DNA of 64,000 nt. It comes from Clostridium pascui (GTDB lineage Bacteria > Bacillota > Clostridia > Clostridiales > Clostridiaceae). Under the pieces are notes generated by a model that did no database searches, was not told the origin of the DNA, and worked only from the letters and a program-made list of their open reading frames with translations. The stretch spans positions 310,001 to 374,000 of the forward strand of contig NZ_JAFBDB010000001.1 in assembly GCF_016908015.1 (NCBI RefSeq), read 5' to 3'. Numbering within the stretch: position 1 is the stretch's first letter; each line of letters opens with the position of its first letter. Below, piece by piece: positions 42,127 through 52,650 of the stretch. Made by a program: the position numbers and the translations under genes.

Positions 42127-43764
42127 ATGCAGCACTTAAGTATTGATGGACAGCATTTCTATAATATGATGGTAAATGCTAGCAATAAATTAGAGAAAAA
42201 AAAGGAATATGTTAATTCATTAAACGTTTTTCCAGTACCGGATGGAGACACTGGGACAAATATGTCAATGACGTTTAAGTCAGCAGTCAACGAAATACAA
42301 AATTTAAACGGAGCAGATATAGGCAAAATTGGTAGAATACTTGCTAAAGGAGCGTTAATGGGTGCCAGAGGAAATTCTGGGGTTATACTTTCTCAAATAC
42401 TTAGGGGAATGTCAAAGGGTTTAGAAGGTAAAGTAGAGATAACAGCGAAGGAACTTGCAGAAAGTATAATGGAAGGTTCAAAATCTGCATACAAGGCTGT
42501 AATGAGGCCGACAGAAGGAACAATCCTTACCGTTATACGCGCAGCAGGAGAGGCCGCTATAAAGAGCACTGAAACAGATATTACCAAGCTTATGGAAGAA
42601 GTATGCTCTCATAGTGAAGATATTTTGGCAAAAACTCCTGAGATGCTTCCAGTTTTAAAACAGGCTAAGGTAGTAGATGCTGGTGGAGCAGGACTTTTAG
42701 TAATATTTAAAGGAATGCTTGAAGTCCTTAAAGATGATATAAAATCTGTAGAAATAATAAATGAGATAGAAAAAGAAAGTAAAGCTTCGATTCAAAAAAC
42801 ATTATCTACTGAAGATATAAAATATGGATATTGTACTGAGTTCTTTATTCTTTCTGAAAAGGTAAATATAGATAAATTTAAGGGAGAGTTAGAACCACTT
42901 GGAGATTCTATGATAGTGGTAGGTGGAGAAGGACTGGTTAAGGTCCATATACACACAAATGATCCAGGTCTTATATTATCTAAGGCCGTAAGTCTTGGAG
43001 AACTTTCAAAAATAAAAATAGATAATATGAGAGAACAGCATAGACATATTTTAGAAGATGATTACAAAGAAGAGAATAAGGAAATAGAAGAAGAAATTTT
43101 AGCAAATAAACAGTATGGTTTTGTGTCTGTTTCTTTAGGAGAAGGAATAAAAAATATATTTGAAGACTTAGGTATTGATGTGGTGATAGAAGGTGGCCAA
43201 ACAATGAACCCAAGTACTGAAGACATATTAAATGCTATCAATAAAATAAAGGCAGACAATATATTTATCCTTCCAAATAATAAAAACATAATTATGGCAG
43301 CAACTCAAGCTGCAGAGCTTGCAGAAAAGAGTGTACATGTAATTGCTACGAAGACAATTCCTCAAGGAATCACTGCAATTACTTCTTTTAATGCAGACGC
43401 CACAGTAGAAGATAATATAGAAGCTATGAATGCTTCTATACAAAATGTAGCTTCTGGTTCTATTACTTATGCAGTAAGAGATACAGAAATTGATGACAAG
43501 ATTATAAAAGAGGGCAATATAATAGGACTAAGAGAAGGAAAAATAGAAGAAATAGGTGACGATAAATTTGAGGTTTGCAAAAATCTCATAGAAAAAATGG
43601 TTAATGAAGATAGTGAACTTATAACAATTTTTTATGGAGAAGATTGTGATAGGGCACAGGTAGAAACTTTTGTAAATGAGTTAGAAGATAAGTATAGTGA
43701 TATAGATATACAATATTATGAGGGCAATCAACCTTTATATTATTTTATATTTTCTGTTGAGTAA
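42127..43764 (+). CDS. fakA: Fatty acid kinase catalytic subunit FakA-like (DAK2/DegV)
   Basis: A 545-residue protein. Domain 1 (1-200) is a DhaL-type kinase: NVFPVPDGDTGTNMSMT with metal Asp residues, and MGARGNSGVILSQILRGMSK. The middle and C-terminal DegV-like parts (about 230-545) bind FakB. FakA phosphorylates fatty acids bound by FakB. It lies 14 bases after asp23; recG follows. Confidence 0.92.
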   Translation: MQHLSIDGQHFYNMMVNASNKLEKKKEYVNSLNVFPVPDGDTGTNMSMTFKSAVNEIQNLNGADIGKIGRILAKGALMGARGNSGVILSQILRGMSKGLEGKVEITAKELAESIMEGSKSAYKAVMRPTEGTILTVIRAAGEAAIKSTETDITKLMEEVCSHSEDILAKTPEMLPVLKQAKVVDAGGAGLLVIFKGMLEVLKDDIKSVEIINEIEKESKASIQKTLSTEDIKYGYCTEFFILSEKVNIDKFKGELEPLGDSMIVVGGEGLVKVHIHTNDPGLILSKAVSLGELSKIKIDNMREQHRHILEDDYKEENKEIEEEILANKQYGFVSVSLGEGIKNIFEDLGIDVVIEGGQTMNPSTEDILNAINKIKADNIFILPNNKNIIMAATQAAELAEKSVHVIATKTIPQGITAITSFNADATVEDNIEAMNASIQNVASGSITYAVRDTEIDDKIIKEGNIIGLREGKIEEIGDDKFEVCKNLIEKMVNEDSELITIFYGEDCDRAQVETFVNELEDKYSDIDIQYYEGNQPLYYFIFSVE

Positions 43765-43787
43765 AAAAAGCCTTAAGGCTTTTTTTA
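43763..43787 (+). terminator. Intrinsic terminator of fakA
   Basis: AAAAAAAGCC-TTAA-GGCTTTTTTT. Confidence 0.9.
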
Positions 43788-43836
43788 CTGTATAGGAAAG
43801 TATAGATTATTTTAACTTAATATATGGAGTGATAAT

Positions 43837-45888
43837 ATGAATGTGTACAGTGATATAAGCTGTATAAAGGGAGTAGGACCTAAAGCTAGGGAAAAATTAA
43901 ACAAGTGTGGTATATTTACTGTTATAGACCTTTTATTATACTTTCCTAGGGATTATAAAGAGGTAACTCTATATGGAAATTTAAATGAGGCAAATAATAA
44001 AGAAGAGGTAATAATCAATGCAGCTTTATTGGAAATAAAAAGAGACATACGTACTAAAGGTGGGAAGGTACTTACTACCCTTTTATTTAGCGAGGGAGAA
44101 AACATATTTAAGTGCCAATGGTTTAACCAGCCATACATGAAAAATCATTTTGTTATTGGAAATATATATTTATTAAAGGGAAAAATTCAAATTTACAAGG
44201 GTGAAAATACTCTTATGAATCCTTCGGTTGTAAAAGAAAAGATTTTAAGTAAGGATACTAGTTTAACAAGAAGTATAATGCCTATTTACTCTTTAAGAGA
44301 AGGCATAAAAAATAAGCTATTAGTTAATTTAATAGATCAGGTATTAAAAGAAATTTCTATAGAAGAAAACTTGCCAGAAGAGATAATTAACAGGTATAGA
44401 TTTTGTTCCTTAAATAAGGCTATATCAATAATTCATAAGCCTAAAGATATAGATGAACTTCATGAAGCAAAAAGAAGATTGAAATTTCAAGAATTGTTCA
44501 CCTATTCATTAAAAACATTATTGCTAAGAAATTATCGAAACAAGAGTAATAATGGAACTACATTTGAAATTTATGACGAAGTAAATGAGTTGATGTCTTC
44601 ACTACCCTATGGTCTTACAAATGCACAGAAAAGAGTTATAGCGGAAATATTAGCAGATCAAGAGCAAAGTAGATGCATGAACAGGCTAGTACAAGGTGAT
44701 GTAGGAAGTGGAAAAACTATAGTTGCAATTATAGCATTATTTAACATAGTTAAAAATGGATATCAGGGTGCATTTATGGTACCTACAGAAATTTTAGCAA
44801 AACAGCATTATAAAGAAGTGTTAAAAATCTTAGATCCCTTTAGTGTGAAAGTAGAACTTTTGACAGGAAGTACTACTAAAAAACAAAAAGAAAAGATAAA
44901 AGAAGATTTAAAGGCTGGGAATATTGATATAATTATAGGTACCCATACATTAATAGAAGATGATGTGGAGTTTTATAATTTAGGACTGATCATTACAGAT
45001 GAACAGCATAGATTTGGAGTTATGCAAAGAAGTAAGTTCTTTAATAAGGGAGCCAATATAGATGTACTAGTTATGACGGCAACTCCAATACCAAGAACAA
45101 TGGCATTATATTTATATGGAGATTTAGATATATCATTGATTGATGAACTTCCTCCTGGGAGGCAAAAAATTCATACATACTGTATAGATATTAAGAAAAA
45201 AGACAGAGCATATAATTTCGCGCAAAGGGAAATAGATGAAGGAAGGCAAGTATATATAGTTTGCCCTTTGGTAGAGGAAAATGAAGACTTAAAATTGAGT
45301 TCTGTAGAAAAGCTTTATAATGAATTAAAGGAAAACTATTTTCAAAATATAGAAATTGCTATTTTGCATGGTAAAATGTCAGCTAAAGATAAAGATGCTA
45401 TTATGGAAAGGTTTAAAGATAATGAAATAAAGATTTTAATTTCTACAACAGTTATAGAAGTTGGGATTAATGTTCCAAATGCATCATTGATGATAGTGGA
45501 GAATTCAGAAAGATTTGGTCTTGCACAACTTCATCAGCTGCGAGGAAGGGTAGGAAGAGGACAATATAAGTCTTATTGTATACTTTTATCAGAAATTAAG
45601 AATGAAGTTACTAAAAAGCGAATGGAGACCATGGTAAACAGCAGTGATGGATTTTATATAGCAGAACAGGATTTGAAAATCAGAGGAACTGGAGAAATAT
45701 TTGGATTGAAACAGCATGGGGATGAAGGATTTATTCTTTCAAATTTAGCTGAGGATATGAATTTATTAAAAGAAGCTAATAAAGAGGCAAAATATATAAT
45801 TAAAAGTGAAGATGAAAACTATAAGCAACTTATAAATTATATTTATAATAAGTTACAAAATAGCTCAAAATATATATGCTTTAATTAA
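43837..45888 (+). CDS. recG: ATP-dependent DNA helicase RecG
   Basis: A 683-residue branch-migration helicase. An N-terminal wedge/OB domain (about 1-230) starts YSDISCIKGVGPKAREKLNK. Walker A QGDVGSGKTIVAI, DEQHRFGVMQR motif II, TATPIPRTMALYL motif III and the RGRVGRGQYKSYC motif VI are all present. It remodels stalled forks. Starts after ATGGAGTG; a short spacer precedes rsmD. Confidence 0.95.
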   Translation: MNVYSDISCIKGVGPKAREKLNKCGIFTVIDLLLYFPRDYKEVTLYGNLNEANNKEEVIINAALLEIKRDIRTKGGKVLTTLLFSEGENIFKCQWFNQPYMKNHFVIGNIYLLKGKIQIYKGENTLMNPSVVKEKILSKDTSLTRSIMPIYSLREGIKNKLLVNLIDQVLKEISIEENLPEEIINRYRFCSLNKAISIIHKPKDIDELHEAKRRLKFQELFTYSLKTLLLRNYRNKSNNGTTFEIYDEVNELMSSLPYGLTNAQKRVIAEILADQEQSRCMNRLVQGDVGSGKTIVAIIALFNIVKNGYQGAFMVPTEILAKQHYKEVLKILDPFSVKVELLTGSTTKKQKEKIKEDLKAGNIDIIIGTHTLIEDDVEFYNLGLIITDEQHRFGVMQRSKFFNKGANIDVLVMTATPIPRTMALYLYGDLDISLIDELPPGRQKIHTYCIDIKKKDRAYNFAQREIDEGRQVYIVCPLVEENEDLKLSSVEKLYNELKENYFQNIEIAILHGKMSAKDKDAIMERFKDNEIKILISTTVIEVGINVPNASLMIVENSERFGLAQLHQLRGRVGRGQYKSYCILLSEIKNEVTKKRMETMVNSSDGFYIAEQDLKIRGTGEIFGLKQHGDEGFILSNLAEDMNLLKEANKEAKYIIKSEDENYKQLINYIYNKLQNSSKYICFN

Positions 45889-46008
45889 ATTGTTTATTAT
45901 CATATTATTATAAACCTTATTAAATAAAATAGGTTATTCTTTAAATAAAGAACTAAATGTGATAAAATATTAGAGAAATTAACGAAAAAAGGAAAAGGAG
46001 GAATTTGT

Positions 46009-46566
46009 ATGAGAATAATTGCGGGTATTGCAAAAGGAAAAAAGATTTTACCTCCTGAAGGTATGGGAACTAGACCTACTTTAGATAGAGTAAAAGAGAA
46101 TATATTCAATATGATTCAATTTCGTGTATATGGAACAAAGGCAATAGATGTTTTTGCAGGTACAGGAAGCTTAGGATTGGAAGCAGTAAGTAGAGGTGCT
46201 AAGGAGTGCTATTTAGTAGATATGGGAGAAAAAAGCTTTAGCATTCTTAAACAAAATGTAAAAAACTTGAATTTTGAAGATAAATGTACATGTTTAAATA
46301 TGGACTCTTATGAGGCATTAAAGATGCTAGCAAGTAAGGGAATGGTTTTTGATTTAATTTTTATAGATCCACCTTATGTAAGAGAAATGATTCCACCAGC
46401 TATGCAGATAATTGACGATAACAACTTGCTTAATAGAGATGGTATTATAGTGAGTAAAATTGATTCAATTGAAGAAATATATCAGGGAACAGATAATATT
46501 AAGTTAACTGATCATAGAAAATATGGCAATACAACTGTTTGCTTTTACGAATATAGGGAGGAATAA
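46009..46566 (+). CDS. rsmD: 16S rRNA (guanine966-N2)-methyltransferase
   Basis: A 185-residue enzyme: [20 protein letters not shown] with [10 protein letters not shown], then motif [14 protein letters not shown], catalytic DPPY in [21 protein letters not shown] precedes the ATG. It is paired with coaD, whose ATG follows the stop, as in many Firmicutes. Confidence 0.94.
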   Translation: MRIIAGIAKGKKILPPEGMGTRPTLDRVKENIFNMIQFRVYGTKAIDVFAGTGSLGLEAVSRGAKECYLVDMGEKSFSILKQNVKNLNFEDKCTCLNMDSYEALKMLASKGMVFDLIFIDPPYVREMIPPAMQIIDDNNLLNRDGIIVSKIDSIEEIYQGTDNIKLTDHRKYGNTTVCFYEYREE

Positions 46567-46567
46567 A

Positions 46568-47059
46568 ATGAACATAGGTGTTTACCCAGGTAGTTTTGAT
46601 CCTATAACTAATGGGCATTTAGACATAATTAAAAGAGCATCCAAGACATTTGATGAAGTCATAGTAGGAGTACTGGTAAATCCCGATAAAAAAGGATTGT
46701 TTGAAATTGATGAGAGAGTAGAGCTTATAAAAAGAGCTACTAAGAATATACCAAATGTAAAGGTAGAAAGCTTTAGTGGACTTTTAGTTAATTTTATGGA
46801 GGAAAGAAACATAAAAGTTATTATAAAAGGACTACGAGCAGTGTCAGATTTTGAGTATGAGTTTAAAATGGCATTAATGAATAAGAGATTAAATCCTGAT
46901 ATGGAAACAATATTTATGATGACAGCGGCAGAATATTCATTTTTAAGTTCATCTTCTGTAAAACAAGTAGCTATGTTTGGAGGATGTATACAGGGATTAG
47001 TGCCTGATGAAATTATACAAGATGTACTAGAAAGGATAGAGGAAAATAGGGGGATTTAA
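46568..47059 (+). CDS. coaD: Phosphopantetheine adenylyltransferase
   Basis: A 163-residue nucleotidyltransferase that makes dephospho-CoA. The HxGH-type motif lies in [34 protein letters not shown] and the ISTS-like [13 protein letters not shown] region are present. ATG 46568 follows GGGAGGAA. It performs the step after CoaBC (28107). Confidence 0.96.
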   Translation: MNIGVYPGSFDPITNGHLDIIKRASKTFDEVIVGVLVNPDKKGLFEIDERVELIKRATKNIPNVKVESFSGLLVNFMEERNIKVIIKGLRAVSDFEYEFKMALMNKRLNPDMETIFMMTAAEYSFLSSSSVKQVAMFGGCIQGLVPDEIIQDVLERIEENRGI

Positions 47060-47061
47060 TT

Positions 47062-47589
47062 ATGGACGTACTTAAGTTACTTGAATATATTCAAGAGATA
47101 ATAGAAACAGCATCAAAAGTGCCTATGACTGGCAAGATAATGGTAGATAAAAAGGAAATTACTGAAGCGGTATATAAAATAATAAATTATATGCCATCAG
47201 AATTTAAGAAAGCTCAATGGGTTTATGAAGAAAAGGATAGAATAATAAGTGAAGCACAAAAGGAAGCAGAAGAGATAAAAAAAGAGAACATTGAAGTTTT
47301 AAAAAGGCAAATTGAAAGCCATGATATCACCATTGAAGCAAAGGAAAGAGCCGAAGAAATAATTTCTTCAGCCCAAAATGATGCAAAAGATTTAAGGCTT
47401 GGAGCTAGAGAATATGCAGATGAAATTTTAACTGAGCTAGAAAAAGAAATCTCAGAAAAAAGCGATAAAATGTTAAACAGCATCAAAGATGAAATGGAGC
47501 GTTTTATAAGTAGCTTAGAAGATGAAGTAAAATTCACATCTGATACCATAAGAGAAAATATACAAGAACTAAGAAGCATGAAAAAGTAA
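47062..47589 (+). CDS. Coiled-coil protein downstream of coaD
   Basis: A 175-residue protein. N-terminal part (1-60, LLEYIQEIIETASKVPMTGK) resembles the start of DivIVA-like clostridial proteins; the rest is a long charged coiled coil (EKDRIISEAQKEAEEIKKEN and so on) rich in Glu, Lys and Ala. Conserved after coaD in clostridia, sometimes annotated as an ATPase or ATP synthase subunit, for which I see no evidence. Converges with ylbJ, overlapping it by 21 bases at the 3' ends. Confidence 0.75.
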   Translation: MDVLKLLEYIQEIIETASKVPMTGKIMVDKKEITEAVYKIINYMPSEFKKAQWVYEEKDRIISEAQKEAEEIKKENIEVLKRQIESHDITIEAKERAEEIISSAQNDAKDLRLGAREYADEILTELEKEISEKSDKMLNSIKDEMERFISSLEDEVKFTSDTIRENIQELRSMKK

Positions 47590-48741
47590 CTTTTTAAGTG
47601 TAATGATAATTTTATAAATTACCACTGGTAATATAATAATTAAAAAAATATACATATACAAATTGATGGTAGATATCTTATAATATGAATTATTAAATGT
47701 AGGGGAAGTAGTATAAAGGATATTATATGTTAAAAAACATATAATTGAACTTACTATCCCTTGTAATAATTTATATTTGCTATATCTAATAAGAGAAAAA
47801 TCAAATTTACTCATAAAAGAATTACACTGCCAAAGTATACATAGTCCGCTAAATCCAATTAAAAAACTTGCAATACTTAGTTTTATTGCAGGATTAATAT
47901 CTGTAGTAGAGAGTATATTGCAGCCATTTGTCATCTCAATAAGTCCTAGTAAAAATCCTTGTATAACTTTTATAGGAATATTAAATAAAATACTGATTTT
48001 TTTTAAAATAGCATCAAAAATGATGCTATTTTTTATTATGTTATTTATGACTGAAAACAATATTATAAATCCACCTACAGATGAAGATGTTTTTATAGAA
48101 TCCTCAATAGAAATTCTAAGTGCTGAGCCTAAATTTAAATCATAAGTATTATTTGGAACAAATTTATATGAAATATTTTTTTTGTCGGGTTTTATTATTA
48201 AGCTCATAATGAAACAGGACAGATAATTAGCAATTAATAATATATAACCCATTCTTAAACTTTTGAACATTGATACACCTACGGAACCAATAACAAATAA
48301 AGGACTAGCATTGGAGGCTATATTTAGAAGTCTTTTACAAGTGCTGGAATCTATAATCTCCTTTTCATATAGTTGACAAGCATATTTTGCTCCAAGTGGA
48401 TACCCGCACAAGGTGCTTATTATTACCACAAAGCTGCATTGCACTGGTAACCTAAGTGGAACGCAAAGAAACTTTCCAAAAAATTTAGAGTATATAAATA
48501 CGCCATTACAGTACAGCATTATATTTGATATGGTTAAGAATGGGAAAAGTGAAGGGAACACTTTATAAAAAAACAAATGGGCCCCTTCTATAGTCCCAGC
48601 TATTGAAATACTAGGATTTAAAGCAAAGCTTATAATCAATATGGAACAAATTAAAGTTATTAACATAGACTTATTTTTTAGTAATAAACAAATTAGTATT
48701 ATTGATATTATAATCATTAAATATAATATAATCCTTATCAT
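47569..48741 (-). CDS. ylbJ: Sporulation integral membrane protein YlbJ
   Basis: A 390-residue membrane protein with about eight spans and nucleoside-recognition-like Gate motifs (AGTIEGAHLFFYKVFPSLFP, GYPLGAKYA and the GFIILFSVINNIIK region). In Bacillus YlbJ is needed for cortex and late spore stages. It is convergent with the coaD-coiled-coil operon. tmcAL lies 56 bases upstream on the same strand. Confidence 0.9.
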   Translation of the reverse strand: MIRIILYLMIIISIILICLLLKNKSMLITLICSILIISFALNPSISIAGTIEGAHLFFYKVFPSLFPFLTISNIMLYCNGVFIYSKFFGKFLCVPLRLPVQCSFVVIISTLCGYPLGAKYACQLYEKEIIDSSTCKRLLNIASNASPLFVIGSVGVSMFKSLRMGYILLIANYLSCFIMSLIIKPDKKNISYKFVPNNTYDLNLGSALRISIEDSIKTSSSVGGFIILFSVINNIIKNSIIFDAILKKISILFNIPIKVIQGFLLGLIEMTNGCNILSTTDINPAIKLSIASFLIGFSGLCILWQCNSFMSKFDFSLIRYSKYKLLQGIVSSIICFLTYNILYTTSPTFNNSYYKISTINLYMYIFLIIILPVVIYKIIITLKKLLFHAS

Positions 48742-48797
48742 AAAACTATCCTTATAAAAATACTTTAATATAAATATATTGTAAGGATTGAATTTTA

Positions 48798-50015
48798 TTA
48801 CTCTAGAATTATAGGCTTGGTTTTATAATCTGCAAAAGGGTCTACAAAATTATTAATCAAACTGTAAGATTTAGTTGCTTTAATATCTATTTCTAATATT
48901 TCAGGAAGATGTTTTGGAAGTTTAGTATATATAGGGATAGAAGAACTTTTTTTCATTTGTTTTAGCATTTCTCTTCCTATACTATTAAAGCCCAAGATTC
49001 TAGCATAAGGGCAGGGGTTTCGTCTAAGCGTATTATAGTTAAAGGTATCAAAATTTAAAAAGTATTGATATAAAATCCTGCTTATTCTTGAATAGGTATA
49101 CCGCTTGGTTTTTATATTCATTATAAGTTCCTTCATATTATTAGAACTAATAATAAAGGAATTAATTCTATTAGAAAGTCCTTCAGAAGCTTCAGGTATT
49201 TTTTCTGTATCTCCAATTCCAGAAATATATTTATATTTTATATAATTTAATACTTTATCCTCAAAATCAAATGAATAAGAATTTTTTTTGAAACTTTCAA
49301 GTATATTCCATACGCTATCAGGGGTAAAATATTTAATGTGATTCACATCTGTATTGTTTTGTAGATAATTCCTTATAGCAGTGGCGCTGGAAAATTTTGA
49401 GCTTAAATCCAGTGAATTGTAAGAATTTCCTTGTCTTGAAGTGGTAAAGGCTTCAATATTGCTATTTAATTTCAATAAATTTTTACAATATTCTATGCCT
49501 AAAATATTGTTAGATGAGGCAAAAAAATTGTTAAAGGACAAACAATTTTTTTCGTTATTTCCTAAATATTCGTACAATGCTAAGTTTCTAGCCAATGGAA
49601 AGGTATTTCCTTCATCTAAATGTTTTTTTAAACTGATTTTAAATTCTAAAGGCTCATTAACAAGAATGTTAGATATCTTCATAATATCTAGTATATTACC
49701 GCTTTCACTGCCGAAACATAAGGAATCTACTATACCTAAGCTATTAAGCAAGCTCATGCTGCCCCAAGCAAAGAATTCAGCTGAAGAAATACTATATATT
49801 AAAGGAAGCTCGATTACTAAGTCTACTCCATTTAGAAGTGCCATTTTGGTGCGAGTCCATTTATCTAAAATGGAAGGAGTACCTCTTTGAACAAAATGGC
49901 CACTCATTACAGCGATAACACCATCACACTTAGTAATTTCCTTGGTTTTTTTTATATGAAGTACATGGCCATTATGCAAGGGATTATATTCAACAACTAT
50001 ACCTGCTATTTTCAT
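48798..50015 (-). CDS. tmcAL: tRNA(Met) cytidine acetate ligase TmcAL (YlbM)
   Basis: A 405-residue nucleotidyltransferase-like enzyme that makes N4-acetylcytidine at tRNA-Met position 34 from acetate and ATP. The N-terminal VEYNPLHNGHVLHIKKTKEI holds the HxGH motif, and MSGHFVQRGTPSILDKW and IELPLIYSISSAEFFAWG follow. GGAGGATAA precedes the ATG on the minus strand. Acetate from AckA nearby may be its substrate, an inference from place only. Confidence 0.92.
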   Translation of the reverse strand: MKIAGIVVEYNPLHNGHVLHIKKTKEITKCDGVIAVMSGHFVQRGTPSILDKWTRTKMALLNGVDLVIELPLIYSISSAEFFAWGSMSLLNSLGIVDSLCFGSESGNILDIMKISNILVNEPLEFKISLKKHLDEGNTFPLARNLALYEYLGNNEKNCLSFNNFFASSNNILGIEYCKNLLKLNSNIEAFTTSRQGNSYNSLDLSSKFSSATAIRNYLQNNTDVNHIKYFTPDSVWNILESFKKNSYSFDFEDKVLNYIKYKYISGIGDTEKIPEASEGLSNRINSFIISSNNMKELIMNIKTKRYTYSRISRILYQYFLNFDTFNYNTLRRNPCPYARILGFNSIGREMLKQMKKSSSIPIYTKLPKHLPEILEIDIKATKSYSLINNFVDPFADYKTKPIILE

Positions 50016-50204
50016 AATTATCCTCCAAAAACTAGTAATTATTTTATATTGTTTACATAAATTATTATAGACAAATTTTCAAATTATACAAACATTGATA
50101 ATTATTTAACACATTTTTTGAAAAATACTATACTTTTTCATAAAATTCAGGGAAAAAGTGGATGGGTAATTTTCAAATAATATATTTTTTTTTAAAATTA
50201 ACCC

Positions 50205-50233
50205 TTGAAAAGCTTTGGTAAAAGGCCTATATT
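50205..50233 (+). promoter_or_regulatory. Promoter for pta-ackA
   Basis: TTGAAA, 17-bp spacer, TATATT. The rest of the 50016-50285 spacer is AT-rich with no other firm signal. Confidence 0.65.
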
Positions 50234-50285
50234 ATATATTGTGCTTTAATTAATTAAAATGTATAAGATGGAGGTAATATTTGTT

Positions 50286-51284
50286 ATGAAGTTAATGGAA
50301 CAAATATGGCAGAAAGCTAAGTCTAATAAAATGAACATTGTCCTTCCTGAAGGAGAAGAAGAAAGAAATATAAAAGCTTGCGAAATGATAATAAAAAATG
50401 ATCTTGCAAATATAATTTTAGTAGGAAATAAAGAAAAAGTACATGAGATAGCAAATAAATTCGGCGTTAGTGTTGAGGGAGCAGAAATAATAGATCCTGA
50501 AACAAGTGATAAGACAGAAGGTTATGCAAAAGAATTATATGAGTTAAGAAAAAACAAAGGTATGACTATTGAAAAAGCACTTAAAGTTGTAAAAGACCCG
50601 TTATATTTTGGTACTATGATGGTAAAGCAAAACGATGCTGATGGCATGGTTTCTGGTGCAATTCATACTACAGGAGATTTATTAAGACCAGGACTTCAAA
50701 TAGTTAAAACAGCTCCTGGAGCTTCAGTTGTATCTAGTGCATTTATCATGGTGGTTCCAGATTCTGTATATGGCCAAGATGGGTTATTACTTTTCTCAGA
50801 TTGTGCTGTTAATCCAAATCCTACTGCAGAAGAATTAGCATCTATTGCTATAAGTACTGCAGAAACTGCAAAAACACTTTGCAATATGGAACCTAAAGTA
50901 GCTATGCTTTCTTTTTCAACTATGGGAAGTGCTAGTCATGAATTAGTTGAAAAAGTTACTAAAGCAACTAGGCTTGCAAAAGAAATGAGACCAGACATTA
51001 AAATTGATGGGGAATTGCAGTTAGATGCAGCTATAGTTGATAAAGTTGCAAATCTTAAAGCTCCAAATAGCCCAGTAGCGGGAAAGGCGAATGTACTAAT
51101 ATTCCCTGATTTACAGGCAGGAAATATAGGATATAAGCTAGTTCAAAGATTTGCTAAGGCAGAAGCAATAGGACCTATAACTCAAGGATTTGCGAAACCT
51201 ATAAATGACTTGTCAAGAGGATGCAGCCCAGAAGATATAGTAAACGTTGTTGCAGTTACAGCAGTTCAAGCACAAAATCAGTAA
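50286..51284 (+). CDS. pta: Phosphate acetyltransferase
   Basis: A 332-residue short-form Pta, acetyl-CoA + Pi to acetyl-P + CoA. Conserved ATLPEGEE-like start (VLPEGEEERNIKACEMI), MVSGAIHTTGDLLRPGLQI and the C-terminal NVLIFPDLQAGNIGYKLVQR are present. ATG 50286 follows GGAGGT, ten to eleven bases away. It is the first gene of the classic pta-ackA acetate pathway that generates ATP. Confidence 0.95.
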   Translation: MKLMEQIWQKAKSNKMNIVLPEGEEERNIKACEMIIKNDLANIILVGNKEKVHEIANKFGVSVEGAEIIDPETSDKTEGYAKELYELRKNKGMTIEKALKVVKDPLYFGTMMVKQNDADGMVSGAIHTTGDLLRPGLQIVKTAPGASVVSSAFIMVVPDSVYGQDGLLLFSDCAVNPNPTAEELASIAISTAETAKTLCNMEPKVAMLSFSTMGSASHELVEKVTKATRLAKEMRPDIKIDGELQLDAAIVDKVANLKAPNSPVAGKANVLIFPDLQAGNIGYKLVQRFAKAEAIGPITQGFAKPINDLSRGCSPEDIVNVVAVTAVQAQNQ

Positions 51285-51350
51285 GATTTATTGTAATAAT
51301 TATATTAAAAATATTAAATATAAATACAGACCTGGAAGGAGAATGTTAAA

Positions 51351-52550
51351 GTGAAAATATTAGTAATTAATTGTGGAAGTTCATCTTTAAAGTATCAGCT
51401 AATAGATATGAGTAATGAAGGTGCTCTAGCACAAGGACTTGTTGAAAGAATTGGAATAGAGGGTTCTATACTTACTCAAAAGGTTAATGGAGAAAAATAT
51501 ATAATTGAAGAGCCAATGAAAGATCATACAGATGCTATAAGATTAGTATTAGGTGCTTTGGTAGATAAAGAACATGGAGTTATTTCAGATATGTCAGAGA
51601 TATCTTCAGTAGGACACAGAGTTGTGCATGGTGGAGAAAAGTATGCAAATTCTGTTTTAATAGATGATGAAGTAATGAAATCCTTAGAAGATTGTATAAA
51701 ACTTGCACCATTACATAATCCTCCAAACATAATAGGAATAAATGCATGTAAAGCTCTTATGCCAAATACTCCTATGGTAGCGGTATTTGACACTGCATTC
51801 CATCAAACTATTCCAGAATATGCATACTTATATGCTTTACCATACGAATTATACAAGAATTATGGAATTAGAAAGTATGGATTCCACGGAACATCTCATA
51901 GATATGTTTCAAATGTAGCGTCAGAAATGATGGGTAAGAACATAGAAGATTTAAAAATAGTTACATGCCATTTAGGAAATGGAGCTAGTATATGTGCTGT
52001 TGATGGAGGAAAATCAGTAGAAACAAGCATGGGCTTTACTCCATTAGAAGGTGTAGCTATGGGAACTAGATCTGGTAATGTAGATCCAGCTATAATAACT
52101 TTCCTTATGAAAGAATTAAACCTAGGTATAGATGAAATAAATAATCTTTTAAATAAAAAATCAGGAGTATACGGAATTTCTGGAGTAAGCAGTGACTTTA
52201 GAGATATAGAAGAGGCAGCTGAGTCAGGAAATCATAGAGCTGAACTTGCACTTGATGTATTCCACTATAAAGTAAAGAGATTTATAGGTTCTTATGCAGC
52301 AGCTATGGGCGGAATGGATTGCTTAGTATTTACTGCAGGACTTGGAGAAAATTCAGCATTAAGCAGAAGTGAAATATGCAAGAATCTTGAATTCTTAGGA
52401 ATTAAGATAGATGAAAAGAAAAATAGTGAAGGAAGAGGATTTGCTAAAGAAATAAGCACTCCTGATTCTTCAGTAAAAGTATATGTTATACCAACTAATG
52501 AAGAGCTTATGATAGCTAGAGATACTAAGGAAATAGTTGAAGATAAATAA
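51351..52550 (+). CDS. ackA: Acetate kinase
   Basis: A 399-residue kinase, acetyl-P + ADP to acetate + [47 protein letters not shown] with catalytic Asp/His region, THLGNGASI-like [11 protein letters not shown] and [11 protein letters not shown] are all present. Start GTG 51351 follows TGGAAGGAGA. Typical length. Confidence 0.96.
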   Translation: MKILVINCGSSSLKYQLIDMSNEGALAQGLVERIGIEGSILTQKVNGEKYIIEEPMKDHTDAIRLVLGALVDKEHGVISDMSEISSVGHRVVHGGEKYANSVLIDDEVMKSLEDCIKLAPLHNPPNIIGINACKALMPNTPMVAVFDTAFHQTIPEYAYLYALPYELYKNYGIRKYGFHGTSHRYVSNVASEMMGKNIEDLKIVTCHLGNGASICAVDGGKSVETSMGFTPLEGVAMGTRSGNVDPAIITFLMKELNLGIDEINNLLNKKSGVYGISGVSSDFRDIEEAAESGNHRAELALDVFHYKVKRFIGSYAAAMGGMDCLVFTAGLGENSALSRSEICKNLEFLGIKIDEKKNSEGRGFAKEISTPDSSVKVYVIPTNEELMIARDTKEIVEDK

Positions 52551-52590
52551 CGCATGAATTTTCATATTTTAACAAAAAAACAAATAAAAC

Positions 52591-52619
52591 TTGACTTTTA
52601 GTTATCATCTTTATATAAT
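52591..52619 (+). promoter_or_regulatory. Strong promoter for yceD-rpmF
   Basis: TTGACT, 17-bp spacer, TATAAT, 31 bases before the ATG at 52651. Confidence 0.8.
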
Positions 52620-52650
52620 AAATTGTGGCTAATTCATTGAGGTGAGAAAA

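Noticed and set aside
47777-48145. Plus-strand frame of 122 codons
   Set aside because: It lies wholly inside ylbJ on the other strand and has no gene-like ribosome site or conserved motif.
49441-49890. Plus-strand frame of 149 codons
   Set aside because: Antisense shadow of tmcAL, whose motifs are clear on the minus strand.
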